Positions 16,101-22,973 of a stretch of DNA of 64,000 nt are shown piece by piece. The stretch lies in the NCBI RefSeq assembly GCF_030719215.1, contig NZ_CP120983.1, positions 5,642,001 through 5,706,000 on the forward strand. The letters are read 5' to 3'. Each line of letters starts with the position of its first letter. The stretch's first letter is position 1. The stretch comes from Streptomyces sp. Alt3 (lineage in GTDB: Bacteria > Actinomycetota > Actinomycetes > Streptomycetales > Streptomycetaceae). A program made the position numbers and the translations under genes. The notes under the pieces are model-generated. The model searched no databases, had not been told where the DNA came from, and was given only the letters and a program-made list of their open reading frames with translations.

Positions 16101-18148
16101 AGGCGACTCCCGTCGGTGAAGGCATCGAAGACGCCGAAGGGAATGACGCTCGATGTCTGCTCCGGGACGGTGGCCTCGTCCTCGGCGTCTTCAAAAGCTG
16201 GTGCCTGCGGCAGCGCAGGGACGGACCGGGCGGGCTCCAGGGCAGCGCGGGTGCGGGCCGCGATGCGGCGGTCCGGCCCGCTTTCCGCCCGCGTCAGCAA
16301 CTGGTCGACTGCGATGGCCACGGCGGCTTGGTTGGTGTCGTCCTGGCCCCGCATGGCGAGCAGGTCCCGGGCCCGGCGCCAGGTGAAGTCCGCGAACGGC
16401 GCGGAGACCAGGTGCCGGTGTGTCCACGGAACCGTGATCCACTTTCCGGTGCGCGCGTCGCGTACCCAGATCTGGGACAGGTCGTAGGGGTCGTAGTGGA
16501 CTTCCCAGAGTCCGCCCTTGGCGGTCACTCCTGAGGAGCGGCGCCGCAGCGGGTTCAGTCCGGGGCAGTTGTAGGTGCGGTGGTCGACGCGGATGCCGTA
16601 GTCGTTGACCGAACGCCAGAGTGCTGGCAGCAGTTCCAAGTAGTCGGGGCCGCTCAGCGGCATCGGCAGGTAGCCGGTGCGGGAGACCAGCAGGGCGTAT
16701 GCGTCATTGGGAGACATCGGCCGGCCCGGTAGGAATGGGCTGCGCAGTCCTTCGTGTGGCCGCTGCTGCCAGCAGGCCACGATCCATTCCTGCAACAGGT
16801 CGTCCACTTCCGCGAGCGTCCAGACGGCCTCGACCTCGGCCCCCCGGCGGGTCGTGTTCGAACCGGTGTAGCCAGGGATGTGCTGGCAGAACAGCGTGTT
16901 GATCGAGGAAAACGTCCGCTCGACGATTCCCTTGTCCGTCGGGGTCGCCGGGCGGGACGGCTGGACGGAGACGCCCAGCGACCGGCAGGCGGTCAGGAAG
17001 GTGTTGGAGACGAACACCTTCCCGTGATCAATGCCGATCGTCTCTGGCACGATCACCGGCTTGGCGGCCGCTTGCTCCAGGCGCGCGTCGAGCTCCAACA
17101 GCCTCTGGTGGGGGATCAGCGTCATCGACATCGCCAGTGCTTCCGACCAGCCGGGCCGTAGCGGCTCCGGGACCAGCATCTTGGCCAGCAGCAGGGCGGC
17201 GTCCACGGCCTTGGTGCCTGCTGGTCGCAGCACCGCAGCGCAGATCGTCCTCGTTGCCACGTCGACGGCGATCGTGAGTTCCGGACGTCCGCTCACCCCG
17301 TCCTCCAGGACCACCAGCACGTCCAGTGGTGTCGTGTCGATCTGCACCATCTCGCCGGGGCGGCAGGCCGAGGAAGGGGTGAACGCTCCTTGCGGGCGGC
17401 GAGCCGCTGACCTGCGGGACGTGGCCTCGCCGAAAGCATGCGTGCCCTCGCTCATCGCCTCGACGAGCCGGTAGAACGCCGACTTCGACGGCATCGGCAC
17501 CGTTCCCGGGCCATGGCGCTCAGCCAGCAGCGCCTCCACTCGCCGACGCAGCCGGCCGCGGGTGCCGGTGGACTCGTTCGTTGTCGAGGCGAGGATCTCC
17601 GCGATGGCGGAGACCACCCGGTCATCGGCCCGACCCGTCGGCGAGGACACCCGAGTCTTGCGGTGATCGACCAGCCCCCACAGGCCCTGCTCGCGGTAGC
17701 GCCTGCGCATTCGCTGCACGGTTCCCGCACTCGCCTGCCATCCGATAGCCCGTAGTTCCGCAGCCTTGGCCGCCACTCGCTCTTCCACTGTGTGGCTTGC
17801 CGGGTCGTATTCAGGGCGAGGTGGAGTCGTGGGGTCAGCATCCAGTGGCTTGCCGAACTCCACCTCGGTCACATGGCTTTCCCAGGCCGCCGCCTTCTCC
17901 GCTTCCCGCTCCGGCACGATGTCCAACAGCGCGAACGGCGGCATACGGCCCTGATCGACACCCTGGCCGATCAGCTCAAAGCCTTCGGAGGCCAGTAGGT
18001 GGGACAGCAACACCAGACTCGCCGACCCGGCTTCGTCGAGGAGCCGCACCGTCGTCCCGGACAGGCCGACGACCGCGTGCAGCCGGTCATCCAGGCGCAC
18101 TTGATCCCCAACCCTCAACGCCGCCCGTGGCCCTGGGCGCCCGCTCAC
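16097..18148 (-). CDS. tniA: TniA/TnsB-like DDE transposase
   Basis: A 683-residue transposase starting at GTG 18148, which overlaps the TnsA-like stop codon as GTGA. The catalytic triad is Asp271 (QIDTTPLD), Asp374 (GIDHGK) and Glu410 (GIVERTF), giving the D-D(35)-E spacing of retroviral-type integrase folds. An N-terminal helix-turn-helix region (TVQRMRRRYREQGLWGLVDHR) precedes it, and a Mu-type beta-barrel region follows (NDYGIRVDHRTYNCPGLNPL, then GLWEVHYDPYDLSQIWV). It cuts and joins the 3' ends. The coordinates exclude a longer upstream open frame that merely overlaps the TnsA-like gene. Confidence 0.92.
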   Translation of the reverse strand: MSGRPGPRAALRVGDQVRLDDRLHAVVGLSGTTVRLLDEAGSASLVLLSHLLASEGFELIGQGVDQGRMPPFALLDIVPEREAEKAAAWESHVTEVEFGKPLDADPTTPPRPEYDPASHTVEERVAAKAAELRAIGWQASAGTVQRMRRRYREQGLWGLVDHRKTRVSSPTGRADDRVVSAIAEILASTTNESTGTRGRLRRRVEALLAERHGPGTVPMPSKSAFYRLVEAMSEGTHAFGEATSRRSAARRPQGAFTPSSACRPGEMVQIDTTPLDVLVVLEDGVSGRPELTIAVDVATRTICAAVLRPAGTKAVDAALLLAKMLVPEPLRPGWSEALAMSMTLIPHQRLLELDARLEQAAAKPVIVPETIGIDHGKVFVSNTFLTACRSLGVSVQPSRPATPTDKGIVERTFSSINTLFCQHIPGYTGSNTTRRGAEVEAVWTLAEVDDLLQEWIVACWQQRPHEGLRSPFLPGRPMSPNDAYALLVSRTGYLPMPLSGPDYLELLPALWRSVNDYGIRVDHRTYNCPGLNPLRRRSSGVTAKGGLWEVHYDPYDLSQIWVRDARTGKWITVPWTHRHLVSAPFADFTWRRARDLLAMRGQDDTNQAAVAIAVDQLLTRAESGPDRRIAARTRAALEPARSVPALPQAPAFEDAEDEATVPEQTSSVIPFGVFDAFTDGSRL

Positions 18149-18897
18149 CGGGTCGCCGCCGGCGACACCAGCGTGGCATCCGACAGAGGCCGTGACAGAT
18201 CGGCGGCCAGCCGTCCCAGCCAGAGCAGATGGAACACCGCTGGCAACACCGTGATCGGATCGCCGAGCAACGCAGCCTGTGGCACCAGCGGCGAAGGCGC
18301 CGAGAACAGTGCCAACAACCGGGCCGCGAGCCCTTCGTCGGCCCCGTGCCGCGGATGCCGGTATCCCGCCAGCCAGCGAACGTTCACCATCCGCACGGCG
18401 TCCACCTCGCCAACAACCCGGTAGCCCCACCCCGCCACCTCGCAAGCTGTGCGCGTCGCGGCGAACTTGGCTGCTGATCGTGAGTCGATCCGGTCCAGCG
18501 GCCGACAGTCCACCACCAGCCCCCGCCCGTCCTCGAACCGAGCGAAGTAGTCCGGAGCGTGCGAGATGCGCTTACCCCGCTCGTCCTTCCAGAACAGCCA
18601 CAGAGGCTGTGACAGCAGCCCCGTCACCTCCGGCGTGAAGTCAAGCAGCATCGCGTGATCCCGCTCCAGCCACGACTCGAACCCCACGTGCCCGCCTGTC
18701 GTGGCCGACCAGTACAGGCCCGGGAAGTTTCGCTGGCCGCGGTACGACGGGAACCCGCGTACTGGCAGACCTGCCTCAAACTCCACCGAGAGCACATCCG
18801 CCAACGGTCGCCGATGCTCACCCTCGGCATCCCGCCATCCGACCTCAAACTGGTCCACGGCTGGCAACGCCTGCTGTGCTGTTCCTTGGGCCCCCAT
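18145..18897 (-). CDS. tnsA: TnsA-like heteromeric transposase endonuclease
   Basis: A 250-residue protein, ATG 18897. The nuclease core shows Glu in FESWLERDHAMLLDF, Asp in HAPDYFARFEDGRG, and the strand VVDCRP where TnsA proteins have the final catalytic segment. In Tn7, TnsA cuts the 5' ends, giving true cut-and-paste rather than cointegrates, so this element is expected to move without replication. It heads the tnsA-tniA-tniB-tniQ operon. The ribosome binding site is not obvious, so GTG 18903 is possible. Confidence 0.82.
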   Translation of the reverse strand: MGAQGTAQQALPAVDQFEVGWRDAEGEHRRPLADVLSVEFEAGLPVRGFPSYRGQRNFPGLYWSATTGGHVGFESWLERDHAMLLDFTPEVTGLLSQPLWLFWKDERGKRISHAPDYFARFEDGRGLVVDCRPLDRIDSRSAAKFAATRTACEVAGWGYRVVGEVDAVRMVNVRWLAGYRHPRHGADEGLAARLLALFSAPSPLVPQAALLGDPITVLPAVFHLLWLGRLAADLSRPLSDATLVSPAATR

Positions 18898-19060
18898 GTG
18901 AACCACTGTGCAGAAGCGGCGGGAACGAGAGGAAGGAATGGGACCAAATCCCCCATCCGAGTGATCGGCCGAAGATCTCTCGCGGCAGGAAGGCCAACGC
19001 CGCTGGCACGCGGCGAAATTGAGTAGGCGTCCGAGCTCAGCGGCCCCTACGTTCGGCCGC

Positions 19061-19786
19061 ATGACAGACGAATGTTTTGGACATCCACGGCTCGCCGCGA
19101 TCTACGACCCACTCGACCCCGATCGCGGCGATCTCGACGCGTACGTCCAGATGACGGAGGAGTTCGGGGCACGTCAAGTGCTGGACATCGGCTGTGGAAC
19201 AGGCGTGTTCGCGCTTCTGCTGGCTGAACGCGGGATCGAAGTCGTGGGTGTCGATCCCGCTCAAGCGTCCATCGACGTGGCCCGAGCCAAGCGGGGCGGC
19301 GAGCGAGTGCGCTGGATCTGTGGCGATGCCACGACACTTCCGCCGATGCGGGCCGACCTGGCAACCATGACCGCGAACGCCGCCCAGCAGATCCTTGATC
19401 CGCAGGCATGGCGCGAGACCCTGCGTGGCGCGTACGAAGCACTACAGCCTGGTGGCCGTCTGGTGTTCGAGACCCGGGACCCAGCCAGACGTGCCTGGGA
19501 GGAGTGGAACCGCGAAGCCTCATATCGCGTGACGGAGATCCCGGATGTCGGCCCAGTCGAAAGCTGGGTCCAAGTGATCGAGGTGAGCGAGCCGCTGGTG
19601 ACGTTCCGCTGGACCTATGTGTTCGCTGCCGACGGGGAGGTAATGACGTCGGACTCCACCCTGCGCTTCCGCGAGCGGCAGGAGGTCGAGACGGAGCTGA
19701 TCGCGCAGGGGTACGTGGTGGAGGACGTACGCGACGCGCCCGACAGGCCGGGCAAGGAGTTCGTCTTCGTCGCGCGACGTCCGTAG
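19061..19786 (+). CDS. Class I SAM-dependent methyltransferase, transposon cargo
   Basis: A 241-residue protein. Motif I is VLDIGCGTGVFALLLAERG (about residues 42-60), followed by GVDPAQAS and WICGDATTLPP, the classical Rossmann methyltransferase order. LQPGGRLVFETRDP is the post-motif region and FRWTYVFAADGEVMTSDSTLRFR the C-terminal sheet. It resembles small-molecule methyltransferases of the UbiE/Methyltransf_25 type, and the substrate cannot be predicted. It is the only gene in the transposon outside the transposition operon and is oriented away from tnsA, so the two start in a divergent intergenic region at 18898-19060. Confidence 0.85.
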   Translation: MTDECFGHPRLAAIYDPLDPDRGDLDAYVQMTEEFGARQVLDIGCGTGVFALLLAERGIEVVGVDPAQASIDVARAKRGGERVRWICGDATTLPPMRADLATMTANAAQQILDPQAWRETLRGAYEALQPGGRLVFETRDPARRAWEEWNREASYRVTEIPDVGPVESWVQVIEVSEPLVTFRWTYVFAADGEVMTSDSTLRFRERQEVETELIAQGYVVEDVRDAPDRPGKEFVFVARRP

Positions 19787-19884
19787 CTCAGCCCACGAGA
19801 GACCTCGCCGCGCAGATTGATTGGGACTCGATCACTTCGCCGAGCAGATCCAGCGGGAACCCTCACAAGCACTGGGAACGGACA

Positions 19885-20024
19885 GCAGGTCAGAGCATGT
19901 ATCCGGGTTGACCCAACCCCTAGAACGTGGTTTAATTAATGATGTCGGAAGGGGAGGGCAACCCCCGACCGGCACACGGCGGGCCGACCGGCCGCCGACA
20001 ACCTCTCTCACCAGGAGAACGAAC
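19885..20024 (+). repeat. Duplicated regulatory segment, second copy, part after the transposon
   Basis: Begins with the right target duplication GCAGG and matches 6942-7081 with about three substitutions, up to the base before the start of the next gene. It confirms that the transposon split a once continuous 449-bp copy. Confidence 0.93.
19908..19969 (+). promoter_or_regulatory. Promoter-leader module 4
   Basis: TTGACC at 19908-19913, 17-bp spacer, TTTAAT at 19931-19936. The hairpin at 19944-19969 has a GTCGG/CCGAC closing stem, an AA bulge and loop AGGGCAA. CTCTCACCAG at 20005-20014 is 11 nt before the ATG at 20026. The Tn7-like element inserted 19 bp upstream of the -35 box, leaving the promoter intact. 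Confidence 0.85.
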
Positions 20025-20025
20025 G

Positions 20026-20658
20026 ATGAACACGCCTCTCACCGTTGCAGAGCTGGCCCACCCGATCGCTCTCGAACTCGGCGGAAACTGGCGACCGCAG
20101 CCCGCGCGCCACGGCGTCCAGGAGCTGGACCACGCCGCCACCTTCACCCACATGGACGGCCGACAGCTTCACCTCTCCGAGCGGTTCGATGACCCCGGCC
20201 ACCTGCACATCCGAGGGGCATTTCCTGCCACCGACTACCCGTTCCGCAGGGGCGAGCGCGACACCGTCCGAGTCGCCATGAACGAGGACCCGGCAGACAT
20301 CGCGGCCCGGATTGCCGCCGACCTCATCCCCGTGCACCGTGACGTCCACGAGCGGGTGAAGGAGCACAACCGCGCACAGGCCGAGATGCGCCGAGACGTC
20401 GAGGAGGCCGCACGCGATCTCTCGGCGCGACTCCCCGGAGCGCGGACCCGGGTCGACGGCACAACCGCCTTTGTCTACATGAATCTTGAGCCGGGAGAGG
20501 TCCGTATTGGACTCGACGGCGACACTGTGAGCCTCGTACTCAACGACGCCCCCCGGATCATCGCCGACGCCGTCGTATTCGCGGTGAGTCGATTCCTTCC
20601 CCACGTTCAGACCCCCGAGGGTGAGCGCGGCGAATACGTCGATGGATATGCCCTTTAA
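20026..20658 (+). CDS. Hypothetical protein
   Basis: A 210-residue protein starting MNTPLTVAELAHPIALELGG. It appears to have two halves: a small alpha/beta N-terminal domain (LDHAATFTHMDGRQLHLSERF), and a helical segment (VHRDVHERVKEHNRAQAEMRRDVEEAARDL) followed by a strand-rich end (AFVYMNLEPGEVRIGLDGDTVSLVL). Family unknown. GGAG at 20015-20018 is 7 nt upstream of the ATG. It is the gene nearest the transposon's right end and is driven by module 4, a near-identical copy of the promoter of the DUF2786 gene. Confidence 0.62.
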   Translation: MNTPLTVAELAHPIALELGGNWRPQPARHGVQELDHAATFTHMDGRQLHLSERFDDPGHLHIRGAFPATDYPFRRGERDTVRVAMNEDPADIAARIAADLIPVHRDVHERVKEHNRAQAEMRRDVEEAARDLSARLPGARTRVDGTTAFVYMNLEPGEVRIGLDGDTVSLVLNDAPRIIADAVVFAVSRFLPHVQTPEGERGEYVDGYAL

Positions 20659-20729
20659 CCTCCCCCATGCTTCCCGGCGGCGCGCTCCCGCAGCGCGCCG
20701 CCCTCCCCCTCACGCGGAAAGGCACCACG

Positions 20730-21089
20730 ATGAGCGCCGACATATTCATTATCGAGCCGCAATGGATTGTTCAGGCCCCGCACCTCCGGTGCACCCTCAA
20801 ACGCGCCCTTGCTCTCCAGGCCACACAGAATGTGTGGTCCGGCACCGAGCACATCAACAACGCCGTGGCGATGGTTTACGGCGATCAGCTTCCGGACTCC
20901 GGTCGATGGGAATTGACCCGGTCCCAACTCTGCACACTCAAAATCGCCATTGAGTGGCGCAGGGCCAAGCGCGCGGCCAGCGACAAGAAAACCGCCCCCG
21001 ATGTCCTCGAACACTGGACACAGATAGAGGATGAGGTGATAGCCGCATATCGGGCCGTGAGTAACGAAGCAGGGTTGTACTGGATTTAG
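20730..21089 (+). CDS. Hypothetical protein
   Basis: A 119-residue protein starting MSADIFIIEPQWIVQAPHL. GGAAAGG at 20716-20722 precedes the ATG by 7 nt. It is mostly helical, with a basic segment (IEWRRAKRAASDKKTAPDVL) and an acidic C-terminal helix. Codon use is less GC-biased than in its neighbours, suggesting recent acquisition. Family and function are not recognised. It has no promoter module of its own and probably continues the 20026 transcript. Confidence 0.55.
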   Translation: MSADIFIIEPQWIVQAPHLRCTLKRALALQATQNVWSGTEHINNAVAMVYGDQLPDSGRWELTRSQLCTLKIAIEWRRAKRAASDKKTAPDVLEHWTQIEDEVIAAYRAVSNEAGLYWI

Positions 21090-21093
21090 AGGG

Positions 21094-21157
21094 TTGCCAA
21101 TCACCCAAGAACATGGTTTAATTAGTGGTGTCGGAAGGGGGAGGGCAACCCCCCGAC
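21094..21157 (+). promoter_or_regulatory. Promoter-leader module 5 (for the ArdC-like gene)
   Basis: TTGCCA at 21094-21099, 17-bp spacer, TTTAAT at 21117-21122. The hairpin at 21130-21157 has GTCGG/CCGAC, AA bulge, G-run/C-run and AGGGCAA loop. TCTCACCAG at 21190-21198 (first base of the box changed) is 12 nt before the ATG at 21211. Confidence 0.85.
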
Positions 21158-21210
21158 CGACGTCGTGGGCCAGCCGGCCCCGGCCGATTTCTCACCAGGA
21201 GGACCGCGAC

Positions 21211-22101
21211 ATGCCCCGTAAGCCGAAGATGACCGACGAAGAGCGCCGGGCCTACTCCGCCAAGATGCGCGGCGAACTCGAAGCCGTCATGGATCGCGCA
21301 TACGGCGCGATGGTCGGCAGTGAAGAATTCTGGGCCGCCGTCATGCGCACGGCCGCGAACCTGACCCACCCGGACCGCGACGACCGCAGCCCCACCAACT
21401 GCATCGCCATCGCCGCCCAGTACCCCAACGCCACCCACGTACTCAGCTCCGGAGACTGGCGAAAGGTCGGACGCTTCCCGGCCAAGGGGTCCACCTCCCT
21501 CCGCATCTGGACGCCGATCAAGCGGCGGACCGAAGGGGCTCAGGAGGCCACGGCCGCAGCCGCCGACGGCGGGCAGCGAGACGCCGCCAGCGAGGCCGCC
21601 GAGGGCGAGACGCGCAAGGTGTCCGGCTTCAAGGCCGGGCCGGTTTTCGACATCAGCCAGACCGACGGCGACGCCTACGAGCCGCCCGCCGCCGCCCCGC
21701 TCGCCGCCGAGGTCATCCGCGATGTCCTGGTGAACCAGTATCGCGACCAGTACCACGAAGACCCCGAGCGGGCCGGAGGGTTCGACTTCACCCAGGACGC
21801 CCCCGACAACGCCGTCCGCATCCTGCTGTACGGCCACGCGTGGCGACGCATCACCGAGGAGGATGCCCCCCTTCCCGGCCAGCACGCGGCCGAAGTCGCC
21901 TCAGCCGCCCACGTCGCCGCGCTCATCCTGAACGTCGCCCCGGGCCCCGCCGTCATGCCGCCGCTCGCGGGCATCATCACCCAGGACAAGAAGCCCCCGG
22001 TGCACGAGTCCGCCGTCCGGGTCATCGAGACCGGCCGCGCCATCGCCCGCGCCGTCACGATGGCCGCCGAGCGCCGCCGCGAACTTGCCGTGACCGGTTG
22101 A
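21211..22101 (+). CDS. ArdC-like ssDNA-binding (antirestriction-type) protein
   Basis: A 296-residue protein. Residues about 50-155 match the ArdC N-terminal ssDNA-binding domain: NCIAIAAQYPNATHVLSSGDWRKVGRFPAKGSTSLRIWTP, then GPVFDISQTDGD. In plasmid ArdC this domain coats the incoming strand and a C-terminal metallopeptidase domain follows. Here no HExxH motif is visible, and the second half is a helical region instead. It may protect single-stranded plasmid DNA during conjugative entry. GGAGG at 21198-21202 supports ATG 21211. Confidence 0.72.
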   Translation: MPRKPKMTDEERRAYSAKMRGELEAVMDRAYGAMVGSEEFWAAVMRTAANLTHPDRDDRSPTNCIAIAAQYPNATHVLSSGDWRKVGRFPAKGSTSLRIWTPIKRRTEGAQEATAAAADGGQRDAASEAAEGETRKVSGFKAGPVFDISQTDGDAYEPPAAAPLAAEVIRDVLVNQYRDQYHEDPERAGGFDFTQDAPDNAVRILLYGHAWRRITEEDAPLPGQHAAEVASAAHVAALILNVAPGPAVMPPLAGIITQDKKPPVHESAVRVIETGRAIARAVTMAAERRRELAVTG

Positions 22102-22159
22102 CCCAGACCTAAGAACATGGTTTAATTAATGGTGCCGGAAGGGGGAGGGCAACCCCCCG
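22098..22159 (+). promoter_or_regulatory. Promoter-leader module 6
   Basis: TTGACC at 22098-22103 (overlapping the preceding stop codon), 17-bp spacer, TTTAAT at 22121-22126. The hairpin at 22136-22159 carries the AGGGCAA loop. CTCTCACCAG at 22199-22208 is 12 nt before the ATG at 22221. Confidence 0.85.
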
Positions 22160-22220
22160 ACCGACACCCCCGCCGGGGCCGACCGGCCCCGGCGGAATCT
22201 CTCACCAGATAGGACACGAC

Positions 22221-22643
22221 ATGCTCACCACCGACAAGAAGCCCACCGTCCAGGACTTCCCCACCGCGACGCTCGTGATCGGCGGACCCTGGTTCCGGGG
22301 CCACCAACTCGACACCCGCCCCGCCGTCGTCGTCGGCCCGTTCGGCGGCCCGGAGTTCGCCGACGAGGCCACCATGTCCGTGGTCTGGTTCTTCACCCTC
22401 GGCGCCCCGCAGCCGGGCGACAGCGTCCAGGCGATGTTCCCGCACGAGCTGACCCCGCTGGACGACACGTTGACCACGATGCACGGCGACACGTTCCGCG
22501 ACATCGTCCGCAATCTGCGACGGGGACGGTTCGCCTACGACGACGGGGACGCGCTCCGCGCCGCCGTCCGTCAGGCGTGGCGCGAGCGGACCGGACTGGC
22601 CGACGCCGACCCGGCCGCCCGGCACACGCTCCACCGCAGCTGA
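22221..22643 (+). CDS. Hypothetical protein
   Basis: A 140-residue protein starting MLTTDKKPTVQDFP. It is acidic, with a beta-rich N-terminal half (TATLVIGGPWFRGHQLDTRPAVVVGPFGG, VVWFFTLGAPQPGDSV) and a helical C-terminus (DTFRDIVRNLRRGRF, LRAAVRQAWRER). I do not recognise the family. It has its own promoter module 6 and the start box CTCTCACCAG. Confidence 0.6.
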   Translation: MLTTDKKPTVQDFPTATLVIGGPWFRGHQLDTRPAVVVGPFGGPEFADEATMSVVWFFTLGAPQPGDSVQAMFPHELTPLDDTLTTMHGDTFRDIVRNLRRGRFAYDDGDALRAAVRQAWRERTGLADADPAARHTLHRS

Positions 22644-22653
22644 CCAAGGCCCC

Positions 22654-22688
22654 GCCGGTCCGGGGGAGGGCAACACCTCCGGACCGGC
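22654..22688 (+). promoter_or_regulatory. AGGGCAAC-loop hairpin without a promoter box
   Basis: GCCGGTCCGG (22654-22663) pairs perfectly with CCGGACCGGC (22679-22688), enclosing a G-run, AGGGCAAC and CCT. It thus presents the same loop as the promoter modules, but the closing stem sequence is different and no TTTAAT box precedes it. It starts 11 nt after the stop of the 22221 gene. The rest of 22689-22949 is GC-rich with small inverted repeats and no supported gene. CTCTCACCAG at 22950-22959 precedes the next start by 14 nt. Confidence 0.6.
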
Positions 22689-22973
22689 AGGCCCCCAGCA
22701 CCCCAGCGGACACCCCTTCGGGGCGGCAGGACAGGTCCGGTGCGTTCACCGCCGCCGGCCGACTCCGCCGCAGGCGGCTCCGCCGACCGACGACGGGCAC
22801 CGGACCGCAGCGGACGCGCCCCGCGGGGGCGCGACAGCCCCTGTCGTCGCGCAGGCGCGACGACCCGCGAGCCGATCGTCCCTCACGGCCCGCGCCGGTG
22901 GTGCAGCGCCGCTGCCAACGCACGGTCCGCCCTGCGGCCGGACCACAAACTCTCACCAGAAAAGACCAGTTCA

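Larger units (their letters stand above)
13884..19884. mobile_element. Complete Tn7-like (TnsABC/TniQ) transposon, 6,001 bp
   Basis: The left end starts TGTCCGTTCCCA at 13884 and the right end finishes TGGGAACGGACA at 19884, a perfect 12-bp terminal inverted repeat of the TGT...ACA type. The 5-bp sequence GCAGG occurs on both sides (13879-13883 and 19885-19889), as expected of the 5-bp target duplication of Tn7 and Tn5053 relatives. The unoccupied site is preserved in the duplicate at 6941-6956. The element encodes TnsA-, TnsB/TniA-, TnsC/TniB- and TniQ-like proteins leftward plus a methyltransferase rightward. No CRISPR-Cas genes are present. Confidence 0.95.

Noticed and set aside
16097..18445. 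A longer transposase with about 100 extra N-terminal residues
   Set aside because: The extra part overlaps the TnsA-like gene in another frame and is Gly/Arg-rich. GTG 18148 in a GTGA overlap is the natural start.
7005..22160. Interpreting the G-run/C-run hairpins of the promoter modules as plain terminators
   Set aside because: They lie immediately after a -10 box at the expected start of the RNA, lack U-tracts, and keep an invariant AGGGCAA loop, which a simple terminator would not need.
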